From positions 765,838-829,837 of the forward strand of contig CAKMXJ010000010.1 of assembly GCA_928724745.1 (NCBI GenBank): DNA of 64,000 nucleotides, given 5' to 3'. The position numbers and the translations under genes were made by a program. The notes under the pieces are model-generated. The model was not told where the DNA came from. It saw only the letters and a program-made list of their open reading frames with translations, and made no database searches. Shown piece after piece: positions 41,535 to 53,588 of this stretch (its first letter is position 1; every line of letters starts with the position of its first letter). The DNA comes from Anthracocystis setariae (taxonomy: Eukaryota; Basidiomycota; Ustilaginomycetes; Ustilaginales; Ustilaginaceae).

Positions 41535-42647
41535 TGTCACGGGCGGCGATGCCGGGGCGGCGGAAAACTAGTTTTTCGACCGCCTTCAGTTTGAGCGCGG
41601 CTAGGCAAGTGGTTGATTGGCCGTCGTCGCAGTCGGAGGAGAGGAGGTAAGCTGCCGGCAGTGCGTCGTACCGAGCATTGTTGTTACCATAGGCAGCGAA
41701 GTCGAAGCGGTGGAAAAACCGTTTCGCGGCCGCCGTCAACGCGAGCGCGGCTCAGAAAGTTATTTTCGGCCGCTTTTGCTCATAGTGGTCGGATCGCGGC
41801 TGTTCAACGTCGCAGAGACGCCGGATCGCGACAACACCACCTCGAGGCGAGCAGCAGTTGAGGGACACCATCCCAGGCGCTCTCAGAGGCTTGGAGGTGA
41901 TCAGCCGCCTGTACCACGGCCAGAACAAGCACACACGCAGGCCGTGCAGCTAGACAATAGGCTAGCGCCGGATCGGCCTTGCCATAGGGGTTTGGAGCGG
42001 TCCTACTTAATGTCTCCTCATCTGCTTCGAAGTGGATGAGCTCCTCATCCACTCTACTTCTTACAACACCAGTCTTTAGCTCAGTATAGCTCCTTAACGT
42101 CGTCGTCACGATCATTCAGTATCTAGTAAAGTAAGTTGCAATTACAGTAGCATTGCAGCTTCCTTGCGTGCCTCCGTTCAAGTCGGAGAACAGCTAGACG
42201 TCGTCAGTACCTGTGACGACACTACAACACATAACCGCTGCCTACAAGCTAATACCTAGACGTCAGACTCTTGGACGTCGCCGTAACAGCTTGGTGATCA
42301 CTCCCAGTGTTCACCTAATCATCTAAACAGCTTCCTGTCTCGTCAAGAGCGCTCGCGGGACACCAAGCTAACACACCGTAATACCGAGTACGCCGTGCTG
42401 CCGCTGAACGGAGCGCCAACAGCGTCAGTCGGTAATAGGTCGAACGCGGTTGAGAGGCCCACACTCCACCGCTGTCGAGTCGAGTGCGGCCCAGTCGTCG
42501 TTATCGGACCGCCGACGTATCTGCGCAACCCACCTCGTACTACCCAGTTGCGCAGGCGCGTAACCCAAACTCGGCGGCCCAGCCCAACAGGACCGCACCG
42601 CTCTCGAAACAAGATCGGCCTATTTACCAGGCGCCCGACCGCTGACA
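41535..42647 (+). repeat. 3' LTR of F1
   Basis: Same length as and apparently identical to 32982-34094. The target duplication ACCTC follows at 42648-42652. Confidence 0.95.
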
Positions 42648-42652
42648 ACCTC

Positions 42653-42762
42653 CCGGAGTACCTGGCGGCCAAGTACGCCCCAGCGCGTGCTCGGTATGAG
42701 GCTCGGAGGCAAGCCAAGGCGGGGAGTAGACCCCGGGCTCCCGAGTCTCCCGCTGGGGCGTC
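42653..42762 (+). pseudogene. Family D antisense zinc-cluster gene, part 3 of 3
   Basis: Resumes in frame after F1 is removed (PEYLAAKYAPARARY...), matching PPYMETERAAVAQRY of the family E gene. It is cut by the 5' LTR of F3 at 42763; the remainder of the gene and of element D is absent from the window. Confidence 0.72.
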
Positions 42763-43877
42763 TGTCACAGGCAGAGAAGCCGAGGCGGCGGAAAGCTGGT
42801 TTTTCGGCCGCTCTCGGCTCAAGCGCGGTTAAGAGGGCTACAGTCAACCGCCCTCGCATTCGGGTGAGGGAAGGTACGTGACCAGCAGTGCGCCGAATTT
42901 AGTAGTGGCGTTACTCACGGGGGGCAAAGTTGGAGCGGTGGAAAACACGCTTCTCGGCCGCTCTCGGAGTGAGTGCGGCTAAGAGAGTCTCTTTCAGCCG
43001 TTTTCGCCCATAGCGATCGGATTGCGGCAGTTCGACGGCGCAGAGACACCGGATTGCAACAAACGCCATCTCGAGGTGATCAGCAGGTGAGGGACAACAT
43101 CTCGGACGCTCTCGGAGGCTTGGAGGTGATCAGCTGCTTGTACCACGGCTAGTACATGTGCACACGCGGGCCGTGCAGCTAGACAATAGGCTAGCGCTGG
43201 ATCGGTCTTGCCATAGGGGCTTGGAGCTGTCATACTTAATGTCTCCTCACCTGGCTCGTAGTGGATGAGCTCCTCATCCACTCTACTTCTTACAACACCA
43301 GTCTTCAGCTCAGTATAGCTTCTTAACGTCGTCTTCACGATCATTCAGTTTCTAGTTCAGTAAGTTGCAATACAAGTAGCATTGCAGCTTCCTCGCGTGC
43401 CTCCGTTCAAGTCGGAGAACAGCTAGACCTCGTCGGTACCGGTATCGACACCGCAGCGCGTAAACGCTGCCTACAAGCTGACATCGGGACGTCAGGCCCT
43501 AAGTCGTCGCCGTAACAGCTTGGTGATCACTTCCAGTGACCATCTAACCAATCAACACGCCTTCTGCCTCGTCAAGAGCGCTCACGAGACATTGGGCCAT
43601 CACGCCGCCGTACCGAGTACGCCGTGCTGCCTCTGAACGGAGCGCCGACATCGGTCAGTCGGTAAAAGGTCGAACGCGGTCGAGAGTCTCACACTCCACC
43701 GCCGCTAAATTGAGTGCGGCTTAATAGTCCTCATCGGGCCGCCGGCGTACCTGCGCAACCCACCTCGTACCTCTCAGTTGCACAGGCGCGTAACACAAAC
43801 CCGGCGGCCCAGCCCAACAGGACCGCACCGCTCTCGAACCAAGATCGGCCTATTTACCAGGCGCCCGACCGCTGACA
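42763..43877 (+). repeat. 5' LTR of F3
   Basis: 1115 bp, TGTCACAGG...GCTGACA. The left part is closer to the F2 LTR than to that of F1, and it carries the GTGGATGAG/CTCATCCAC hairpin at about 43262-43282. Confidence 0.9.
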
Positions 43878-43914
43878 TTAGAGTGGATCGTTCAAGCAGC
43901 GCCCCGTACTCGAC

Positions 43915-45588
43915 ATGTCCGACGCAGCTGCGCCGCGAGGCAGTACTCCTCGCAGTCGGGCTTCGTCGCCTCCTGCAGCGAACCCGGAACCATTGCTGCA
44001 AGGCTTAATTGAGGACATACGACTTCAGATGAAGGAGGTCCACAATCAACGCATGGTTTACGAAGCTAGTCGACAGGAGGCCATGCTGAAAGAGAGTCAG
44101 GACCGACTCCGCTTCCAGGAGAAGCTCTACACACTCCTGGACCAAGCGACCGGCTCAAAGCCGTCGTTCACGCCCCTGACAGCTACTCCAGCTTCGGCGC
44201 GACCTCAAATGGCACACCAGGAAGAGATCCTCGCGCTCAAGGCCGAGATCGCAGACCTCAGAGAGCAGATCAAGCCAGTCCTACGCCGAGGAGGTGAGCC
44301 TGAGGTCGTCGCCGTCGCCCCTGGAATTGGAGCGCAAGAGATGGGATTGTACAGCATGCACGACGACCCACGGCGCTCTGTTCCGCTGGGCAGTTCCACC
44401 CCCGCCCGTCGGCCAGTGGCGTCAGCCCTACGCTGGAACGAAGAGTACAGTCAGGAGGACTTGTATTCGACCTCCACCGGCCGACGCCCCGCCTGGGACC
44501 ATCCCACCATGACGGCACGGGAAGCAACCTTCGAGCGCAATACTGCCAAGAGCGACCCGAAGCTTGACTTCCCCGACTGGCAAGAGAATGACTTGGAGAT
44601 GTCGCTCATCCAGGTCGAGGCCTGGTTCCGGTATCAGGAGATGTCCGACGGCCGCAAGAGGATCCAATTCCTGGGACCGCATCTCAAGGGTCGGGCTCTC
44701 ACTTGGTACCGGTCCAAACTACGTGCCGATCCATCCCAGTCGGGCGCATTGTTCGGTGACTGGACCCTTTTCGTCAACCGGCTCAAGCAGCTCTGCGGCG
44801 TTCACGACGAGAAGCTGGATGCCTTCAATAAGCTCTACGCCCTGCGCCTCGCAACCGACAAGCCAGGCGCTGCAAGCGAGTACGTCGAAGCGTTCAGGAC
44901 CCTTGAGGAGCGAGCTGGTATGAGTGACGAGCACCTCAAACTCCACCTTTTCCGGCGGGGCTTGACTCCAGTTCTCCAGCGTCAATTCGAGCGTACGTCG
45001 CCGAAGACGTTGTGGGAGTTCTACCGCGAGGTGGAGGATTTGGATCGCAACCGGGTCTTAGCGCAACAGACGTACCAAGGCGGTGCAGCGACCCTCGCTC
45101 AGCCGATCTCAAACTCATTGCGGTACGATTTCCCCTTGGCGGCTGGAAGAACTCACGCCCCGACCGCCGACGGTGCAAAAGCGGCCGGGCGGGTATTGGC
45201 ACCGTCCGCCGTGGAGGCACGGCCGGCTGCAGCCACGCCCTCCCCAGCGCGCCCTCGGCCGTTACCGCCCCATCTGGCCCAACGCCTGCCCGTCGTCTAC
45301 GATCGTTCGCCGACGACTTTTGGCGCCACCACGTGCAAGCGATGCGGTAAGGAGGGTCATTGGGTGCGTGACTGCCCTCAGCCGGCCCGGGAGACGGCCA
45401 CCGGAGCGCCACGACGACCTGGACCTCGAGCCTACGTGGCACAAGAGGATGCCGTGGCACAAGAGGACGTCGAAGACCAAGATGAGGAGGAGGCACTTGG
45501 TTATGAAGATCTCCCACCCCTCGCTGACGACGACGGGGTCGACGATGATCACGACGTTGAGGGAAACGGGCGTGGGACAACCGAATGA
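43915..45588 (+). CDS. gag of F3
   Basis: 557 aa with the same coiled N-terminus, LKGRALTWYRSKL core and CKRCGKEGHWVRDC knuckle as F1. Its TGA overlaps pol as ATGA. The frame is complete. Confidence 0.92.
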   Translation: MSDAAAPRGSTPRSRASSPPAANPEPLLQGLIEDIRLQMKEVHNQRMVYEASRQEAMLKESQDRLRFQEKLYTLLDQATGSKPSFTPLTATPASARPQMAHQEEILALKAEIADLREQIKPVLRRGGEPEVVAVAPGIGAQEMGLYSMHDDPRRSVPLGSSTPARRPVASALRWNEEYSQEDLYSTSTGRRPAWDHPTMTAREATFERNTAKSDPKLDFPDWQENDLEMSLIQVEAWFRYQEMSDGRKRIQFLGPHLKGRALTWYRSKLRADPSQSGALFGDWTLFVNRLKQLCGVHDEKLDAFNKLYALRLATDKPGAASEYVEAFRTLEERAGMSDEHLKLHLFRRGLTPVLQRQFERTSPKTLWEFYREVEDLDRNRVLAQQTYQGGAATLAQPISNSLRYDFPLAAGRTHAPTADGAKAAGRVLAPSAVEARPAAATPSPARPRPLPPHLAQRLPVVYDRSPTTFGATTCKRCGKEGHWVRDCPQPARETATGAPRRPGPRAYVAQEDAVAQEDVEDQDEEEALGYEDLPPLADDDGVDDDHDVEGNGRGTTE

Positions 45589-47647
45589 TGGCTTGTCTTG
45601 CCCTGCAACCGCCCTCGCCATCACCCTGTATATATCGGAACTGTTCATTGTGTTTCTCGGCCAACTCCAATACATCGGTCCTCGAAGTTACCGGCACCAT
45701 CAACGGGTGCCCGGCTCGCATCCTGGCCGACACCGGAGCTTCACTGTCTCTTCTCTCAAGCGTTTACGCTCGTACATATTGTATTAACACCAAGACCACT
45801 CCCCAGCCCACCGCAGTCCACGGCGTCAGCGGCCATCGCCTAACCATCACTCACGATGCGACGCTGGCGGTCAACATCGGCGAGCAAACTTTACCGCCGC
45901 TGCAGGCCTATGTCGCGGACATCAGCGATTTCGATCTCATTATCGGCTACCAGGAACTACGCACACTTCAGCCGAGGATCGACTGGGTTTCGGGCCGAAT
46001 TAGATTCATCGCAGCGCAGCGAGATCAACCGGGCCGCGTTAAGCACGACTTCGGCCCGACACATAATATCACCAGCCGCGCCTTACCATCCAACGAGCCG
46101 GCTATCACAGTCCACGGAAATGAGTTTGTCTCATTCCAACAGCTCGTCCAAGCGTCCTATCAGGACGGACCGATTGGCATTATGCTGATCGATGCTCCAC
46201 CCTCATCGCTGCCCAGCTTCGGCTTCGTCCCTACCGGCGAAGACAAAGGCATCAAGATCGAGGTGGAACCGGAGTCACTTACTCCAGTGTCGATCCCCGA
46301 GCAGTATCGGGATCTCGAGGCGGTATTCAGTGAGGTCGAGGCCGACAAGCTACCTCCTCGCACCAGCACTGACTTACCCATTGAGCTCGTGCCGGGGGCC
46401 AAGCCTCCGCAGGGACCACTCTATCTCAAAGGGCCTAAGGAGATGGAGGAACTACGCAAGTATCTCAACGAGAACCTCGCAAAGGGGTTCATTCGGCCGT
46501 CAAAGAGCCCAGCGCGCTCGCCAGTGCTGTTTGTGCCCAAGAAGGACGGAGGCCTCCGTCTTTGTGTAGACTACCGAGGGCTCAATGAGGTCACTGTCAA
46601 GAATCGAGCGCCACTACCGCTTATCGAGGAGCAGCTGTTCCTACTCAGGAACGCCAAGGTGTTTAGCAAGCTCGATCTCAAGGCAGCGTACAACTTGGTA
46701 CGTATAGCCGATGGCGACGAATGGAAGACGGCGTTCGGCACTCAGCTTGGCCTGTACGAGTATCTCGTCATGCCTTTCGGGCTGGCAAACGCGCCCTCGC
46801 ATTTCCAGTCGCTCGTCAACGGCATCTTCCGCGACATCATCGGAATCTATGTTGTGGTTTATCTCGATGATTTCCTCATCTTCAGCAACAACGAGGATGA
46901 GCATGTCGAACACGTCCGCGAAGTACTGCGGCGTTTGAAATTGAACCGTCTCTTTGCCAAGCTGTCGAAGTGCATCTTCCACACAGACACTGTCGAGTTC
47001 CTCGGCTATGTCATCACGCCAGGAGGTATCGAAATGGATCAAGAAAAGGTACAAATCATCAAAGAGTGGCCGTTGCCACAGACGATTCATGATATCCAGC
47101 GCTTCCTTGGCTTTGCGAACTTCTACCGCCGATTCATCTCACATTTCGCTCGGATCTCGAAGCCCCTCACAACGCTCATCAAACCTACGGAGCGTTTCAA
47201 GAAGTTCCACCTGCCAGAGGAGGCGGTAGAGGCGTTCCACAAGCTCATCGAGGCCTTCACGACAGCCGGAGTACTGCGACACTTCGACTATCACAAGCCA
47301 ACCTGCCTCGAGACCGACGCCAGCGACTTCGCCATCGCCGGCGTCCTCAAGCAGGAGACGGAAAAGAGATGGCATCCAGTAGCGTTCTATTCGCGCAAGA
47401 TGACGTCTGCCGAAAGAAACTATGAGATTCACGACAAGGAGCTCCTCGCCATCGTTGCCTGCCTCCATCAGTGGCGACATATGCTGGCTGGGCTCCCGTC
47501 TCAATTTGCTGTTCTCTCGGATCACGAGGCGCTCAAGTACTTCACCGTGCAACGCCGAATTAGCGGCCGACAGGCTCGTTGGGCCGTGTTACTGGCTGAC
47601 TTCGACTTTGTTGTTCAGTACCGACCAGGAGACAAGGCTGGCGAGCC
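45585..47647 (+). pseudogene. pol of F3, truncated after RNase H
   Basis: Protease (ADTGAS), reverse transcriptase (YLDDF) and RNase H (ETDASDF, RPGDKAGEP) are intact. The next codons are foreign: the open frame runs on to 47945 through unrelated subtelomeric DNA, but that extension has no similarity to integrase. Confidence 0.9.
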
Positions 47648-48283
47648 TAGCCCTAGGCCGTGGTGCGCCGGCTGCACGCGACGGTCAAATCCGTCGCCCA
47701 TTTCCCTGCCAAATGGTGGGGCCTGCCATTTGTACGTCACCCCAATGGACAGCCAAATTTACACTGCTCCAGTGCAGCGACGTCAAATGCCAGATTTTAG
47801 CAGGAGCAACGGGCAACGGGCAATGGACGCGTCAAAATTGCCAGGAAATTGGCTGGGCAATGGTCAAAGTGGAGGACTGGTCCAGTGCCCGATGTACAGA
47901 TCCAACTTTGACACTGGCGCCGTGCCCAAAGTACAGATCTGGTGAGCATGTCCGTTGTTCCATCAACTATGGGTCAGCACGCAATCCTTTTTCCTGTCTG
48001 TCAGACCGCCAGCACGTCAATTGACCAGCACATTCATTTTCTCTGACTGTCAGACGGCTACCAAGTCTATTGATCAAGTCTATTGATCAGCGCGTCAGCT
48101 TTTCAGTGCGTCAGCTTTCCAGCGCGTCAGCTTTTCAGCGGGTCAGTTAAACTGTCCGGACTGGATCCCTTTGTTCACCACCACACAATGCCATTGCCAA
48201 CACCATCTCCCTTTGTCCTTGTCCATGGCGTGACATGCCTATCCAACCTATCAGCATGCGTCCATTCAAGGCCCTTTTGTTCC
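47648..48283. other. Subtelomeric spacer between truncated F3 and helicase copy B
   Basis: No gene. A 17-bp minirepeat (GCGTCAGCTTTYCAG) occurs at about 48091-48143. The sequence shared with the window start begins near 48291. Confidence 0.5.
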
Positions 48284-48453
48284 CACGGTCAGCCATTGTT
48301 TGTGCTGGGGCAAGTACAGCCGTTGTGTGCAAAAATTTACTTGCGCTTGCCTGGCAGACTGTCCTGCCATGTGCATGCTCTGTCCGTACTACATTGTCTG
48401 TGAGTCACGCACACTGAATGGCGTCGCTGAGCTGGCTGGACGGGCTCCAGTGG

Positions 48454-48459
48454 TATATA
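48454..48459 (+). promoter_or_regulatory. TATA box of helicase copy B
   Basis: TATATA, 108 bp upstream of the ATG at 48567; same context as 167-173. Confidence 0.6.
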
Positions 48460-48566
48460 GATGGGTGCCTGTTCTGCAGAGGACATCACATCCTCATCCT
48501 CTCTGTACCAATCTCACTCAAATCTCTACGCCCATCATCAACGCAGACTGCTCAACATCTCCAATC

Positions 48567-51500
48567 ATGACTTCACAGTCACCGCCTCCTGCCAACAACA
48601 GCCAAGTTGACGGCAACATCAGCGCAGCACTTGACAATGAGTCAGTGGAAATTCCCTTGCTTGAAACGTAAGCTTTTTGTGTCCTGTCCCCACGCATCAC
48701 CAGCAATTAGCGTGTTTCTGATACATGCGTCTTTCTCCAACACAGTCCTGTCTTACCTGCTGCAAACCAGCTGGCCGCCAATGCTGCTGCTGTACCCGAC
48801 ATTGCAGCTGCTGACAGCCGTGCTGCTGCTGCCCCCCAAGGCGCTGACCTTGGCCGCTTCTATCTCCGCTTGGTCAATCACCCGCAGTTGCTTGTCTGCA
48901 TGCGCGTTGGCTGCACTCTTGGAGTCCCGCTGACACCCTTGTTCAAAGATGTTACTGCTCACCTGCAGCGTTTCCATCACCAGCCTCTTGGTGACGCTTC
49001 ACGTCGCGCTATCCAGGCCATGCTTGATCAGCTTGACCTGCCGCTTCCCAAGGATGTCACTGTGGACCAAGATCGGCTGCCTGTGCCCAAGATCAAGGAG
49101 CTGCCGGTGGTCACAGACGGTTACCAGTGCAACCACTGCTCCTATGCCATCTTTGCCAGGAATGCAATGTACGCTCACCTCAAGGATAAACATGCAGACC
49201 TGAAGGTCAAAGCCAAGTCTACGCACCCTGTCCTGCTGCAGGTCATCCAGGAACATGGCAAGAACAAGCGCTACGTCTATGTGCAGGACAAGGAGCTGGA
49301 CCCCACGCCTCCACAAGCCATCCTCAACCCCAACTTGGATGCACGCCAGCTGGACGATGCCATCAAAGCCAAGGCTGCTGCATTCATCCAGCAGGATCAA
49401 GATGCTCTCCGTGATGCAGGTCTGCTCAACCCTGTTGCGGACACATCCATGCGCACCGGCAACATTGGTCCCTGGGCCAAGCAGCTCAAGTGGCGCTCCT
49501 ACTGGGCAGGCAAGCCGCTGACTGCCATTGGCGCCTTGGGCACAGACACGTCAAGCTGGCCCGGCGCTCACAGTGACTTTGTTCACTGGCTGGCTAGAAT
49601 GACCAAAGCCTTTGCTCTGCATTGGATGCAGGCCTTTATGGACTCGGGCCGCTACATGCAGCAGACATTCCGTGCCTACAGTGACGAGCCGTCTGAACCC
49701 TACAACCTCCAGCCTCCCACCATCAAGAAGCGTGCTGACATGTGGGGCAATGTCCTTGCTCTACTTGCACACCTTGCCTTGGACGGTGAGGCCCTCCACT
49801 ATCACGGCAGCAGGACAGAGGAGCAGCATCTGGTGGTCACAGAAGAGGCCACAGAGGCCATTCTACACCTGCGTGACTTGTCAACGCTCTTTGACAATGA
49901 CAATGATGCCAGCGCCAACACCAGTGCACATGCAACTGCAGAGCACCAGCAACACATTCATGAGGTCACCCTTGCAGTGGAAGAAGCGCTGCTCAGCCTG
50001 TCCCACCAGCTCATCACGCAGCGGCCAGCAAAGCACGGTCAGACAGATGAGCTGATGCTGGTGCGTCTCTTCATGCACATGTGTGTGGACAGGGAAGGCA
50101 TGCCCAAAGCTGTCAGCGCTGCCACCTCCATCATTGCCAGCCTGGAGTTCTGCATGCGTGCTGTGTTGCACCACTACCTCTTCAATGATACTAATGGTCA
50201 GCTCTTGAAGATGTCTCCATCTCAGACGGACAAGGCCATGCGCAAGCACCTCAAGGAGAACGTCTACCACAACAGCAACTCTGCCAGCGCCCACCTCCAG
50301 TCTCTCCACCGCTACGGCAAGGTGCTTGCTCAGGATGAAGTCACACCTTTCATCTGTTCTTGGGCGCATGACCTCAGCCACATCAAGTACGGAACAGAGG
50401 AGATCCAGATCACACGCCTCCAAGCTCTGATGCAGGGTGCACAGGAACAGGCAGAGCGTCACCTGCGTCAGCTGTGTCTGCTACCAGAAGATGCCACGCT
50501 GGCCATCAACCTCAAACACATCCAAGATGATCACCGCAACATGCAACCAGGCTTCAACTTTGTCACCGCCTCCCCAGAGCTCAGCAACCTCAGCACTGTC
50601 CTCTGCCGTGCTGTTGCTGGCAATGCCCCACCAGCGCAACCGCTGCTGGATGCCTACAGTGAGGAGCTGGAGTTTGATGCAGAAGCAGCACAGTCCTACT
50701 TCAGCACGCACAACGAGTTCATCAAGCTGCTTGCCGTTCTCATTGAACTGGGCAGCGGTCTGCCAGCAAGAGGTACCGAACTGATGCAGCTTCAGCACAC
50801 CAACACGCTCATGGGTCCACGCAACATCTTTGTCCATGATGGCAGCGTCTTCACGGCACTGCCCACCAACAAGGGCTCAGGGCGGCAAAGGATCATCCCA
50901 CGCTTCCTGCCTCACGCAGTTGGCTGCATGGTGGTCTACTACATCTCTCAGGTGGCGCCCTTTGTCCATCTGCTTCACAATGCCATCATCAAGCCCCGCC
51001 CAGCCTGCCACATGCTTCTTTCTATGCACAGTGGGCAGCCGCTGGACACCAACACCGTCAGCAAGATGCTGCAGGCGCTCCATCAGCAGCACATCAGCTC
51101 TGTCTCCAGCGGCATGACCATGCGCATGTGGCGCCAGGTTGCGGTAGCCATTGACCGCAAGCTCATCCGTCCAGGCTCTGCAAGCATGTCCAGCAAGGAA
51201 ACAGATCAAGACAACGAGCATGATCTCCAAGCAGGTCACTTGACCAGCACCGCAGAGCAGCACTACGGCCTGGATGCAAGCATGCTCTACCAGCTCACGC
51301 AGGAAAGCATGGACCGCATGCTGGCGGTGTCAGAGCGCTGGCACACATTCTGGAGGATGCGCACGCGCTTTCAAGAGGACACACAGCCGTTCAACCAACT
51401 TGTTGAGCTTGGAAGCGGTGCTGACCACGCACAGGAGCTCAGAGGCATCAAGCGCAAGTTGGAGCTGGTAGAAGAGAGCATGCTCACCATCAGACGCAAG

Positions 51501-53588
51501 CTGGAACACCACACTCCACCATCAGCGCACAGCACTGGCAGCAGCCTGCAGCTCAGCGGTGCTTCACGCTCTGCTGTGCTCCCACCAGCGGTCAGCAGGG
51601 CCCTCTTCCAGATTACCGGCAGCCACCGCACCAAGACACTGGAGCAGGCCTACGCACTCAATGCCATTCACGCCAAGGAGTCTCCGCTGATCATCATCAT
51701 GGCCACCGGATCCGGCAAGTCTGCACTCTTCATGGCTCCACTGCACTGGCTGCCAGAGCGGTCTGTCATCATTGTGGTGGTGCCCTTCATTGCACTGACA
51801 GATGACCTCCTGCAAGACTGCCACCGTGTTGGTGTCACTGCCAAGCGGTGGGCCAGCCACCAACCATCAAGAACAGTAGCAGGTGTGGGAGCCCAGCTGG
51901 TCTTTGTTGCGGTGGAGAACTGCCACAGTGTGGAGTTTGCTAATTGGGCACGCGTCTTGCAAGAAGAAAAGCAGCTGGCGGCCATCTTCTTTGATGAGTG
52001 TCACGTCTGCCTCACTCAGAGCAACTTCCGACCTGCCATGGACAAGATCAAGGCGTTGCTGTCTTCTGTGCATGTGCAGCAGTACTTCCTCACTGCCACG
52101 CTACCACCTGTGCTGGTGTCCACCCTCAAGACAGCGCTCCAGCTCCCGCATGACGGCACAGGCATGATACGTGCCAGCACCAACCGCAAGAACATCTCCT
52201 ATGCGGTGCAACGGCTGAAGTCAGAGGACACCATGTTGCTCTGCTTGGAAGAGCTCCTTGCAGCGCATCCAACAGGAGCAGTGATGGTCTTTTGCATCTC
52301 CAAGTCAGCCACAGCATTCACCGCAACAGCGCTTGGCTGCCCCTTCATCACGTCAGACATGGATGAGGCATACAAGCAGACCACCATCTCAGCCTGGTTG
52401 CGGTGCTCCACCACAGAGACGGACAACAGCAAGCGCATCCTGGCAGGCACCACCGCCATTGGAACCGGCATCAATCCGCAGCACGTCAAGCTGGTAGTGC
52501 ACTGCACCAACACATTTGACATGATCAGCTACGTCCAAGAGTCAGGCCGCGCAGGCCGCAGCGGAGCACCAGCAACAGCAGTGCTGCTTGCAGTGAACAA
52601 CACATCGGTCCAGCAGTACGTGGAGGAGCAGACATGCCGGCGCTTGATCATCTCCACCTACATTGATGGCATGCCAGTCACCTGCCTCAGCCAGCCAGAC
52701 TTTGCGCTCTGTGACCTTTGCTGTCAAGCAGTTGGGGAAGAACCTGGCACGCCACCCAGAACAACCATTGCAGTGGAGTCTCCTCCCATCCACCAGCCCC
52801 GTCATGCCAGCAGCAGCTCACGTCAGACACTGCAGCGCACACCCACCACCCCACAGCATCACAATGCAAGCGCTAGCAGCAGCAGGTTGCAGCAGATTAC
52901 CAGCACCAGCACCTTGCGCTCACCAGCAGCATGCACACTACCAGCAGCACCGTACACGCCCACTCCACGCATGCTACACAGGGTCAACCAGCAGCCCAGT
53001 CCATCGGCCATGTTCTCTCACCGCTTGATGCCAGCACCACCTGACTTTGGCTCTCCAGTGCGCACCACTGATCCCAATGTCTCCCACATACGCTCATTGC
53101 TGGAGCCACTGGTGGACCGCTGCTCCCTCTGCTATCTCTTCAGCCGTAGTCACACATGCAGTGGAGAGCATGGTCTCAGCCACCGCTTCAAAGACTGTGC
53201 CTGCTGGAACCAGATAGAGGCACTGCTGCCGGAAACAGAGGATCCAGAACGCATCAATGGCACGCACATTGGCAAGATCAAGAACCGCATGCGGAAGGAC
53301 AAGGGAAGTACGTGCTGGACATGCCTGGTGCCAACAAAGGTGTGCTTGACCAGCAACGTCTCGGTGGCCACACCGTGCTCAAGGCGGTATGCAGACATTG
53401 TGTTGCCAGTGGTAGCTGCCATGCTCAGAGATGAGCCGTCTTGTATTGATGTGTTTCAGCAGCTTGGCCGTCCCTTTGTGGACTTGGAGATGGTGGAGGC
53501 AGAGCTAGGAACCACAGTGCTGTATCATGGTGAGCGTGTCTTCCTAGCATTTGCCATCTTTGCCACCGCTGTTCAGCTGGCAGGTTAG
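48567..53588 (+). CDS. Telomere-linked RecQ-type helicase with zinc finger and tyrosine-recombinase-like region, copy B (intact)
   Basis: Exon 1 48567-48667, intron 48668-48745 (78 bp), exon 2 48746-53588; 1647 aa. The intron call is supported by the same splice sites in copy A and by in-frame continuation PVLPAANQ...RLVNHPQ. Domains: Ala-rich leader; possible finger C..C..HLQRFH near 85-110; C2H2-type finger CNHC...HLKDKH about 160-185. The tyrosine-recombinase-like region has R709 (ARGTEL), K743 (TNKGSG), R830 (MWRQVA), H865 and Y874 (GHLTSTAEQHYG). The superfamily 2 RecQ-like motor has Walker A GSGKS with K1025, DECH at 1117-1120, LTATLPP, and GRAGRSG around 1300. A Ser/Pro-rich stretch and a Cys-rich C-terminus follow. 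Related helicase genes sit at telomeres of many fungi; a role in telomere-proximal recombination or as a mobile-element protein is inferred. Confidence 0.88.

Larger units (their letters stand above)
32982..42647 (+). mobile_element. Ty3/gypsy chromovirus F1, complete 9.7-kb element
   Basis: Plus-oriented. The LTRs are 32982-34094 and 41535-42647 (1113 bp each; no difference found by eye), with TGTCAC...GCTGACA ends and target duplication ACCTC. The interior contains intact gag, intact pol and an intact antisense spliced gene. Identical LTRs imply very recent insertion, and it is the best candidate for an active element here. It sits in the family D antisense gene. Confidence 0.95.
42763..47647 (+). 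mobile_element. Ty3/gypsy chromovirus F3, 3' truncated
   Basis: Plus-oriented. 5' LTR, gag and the front two-thirds of pol are present and open, but similarity to F1 stops at 47647, inside pol after the RNase H region. Integrase, antisense gene and 3' LTR are missing, so no target duplication can be checked. It is the third F-family insertion in the same family D gene. Confidence 0.9.

Noticed and set aside
47648..47945. Extension of F3 pol beyond RNase H
   Set aside because: The frame stays open by chance in foreign DNA; no integrase similarity.
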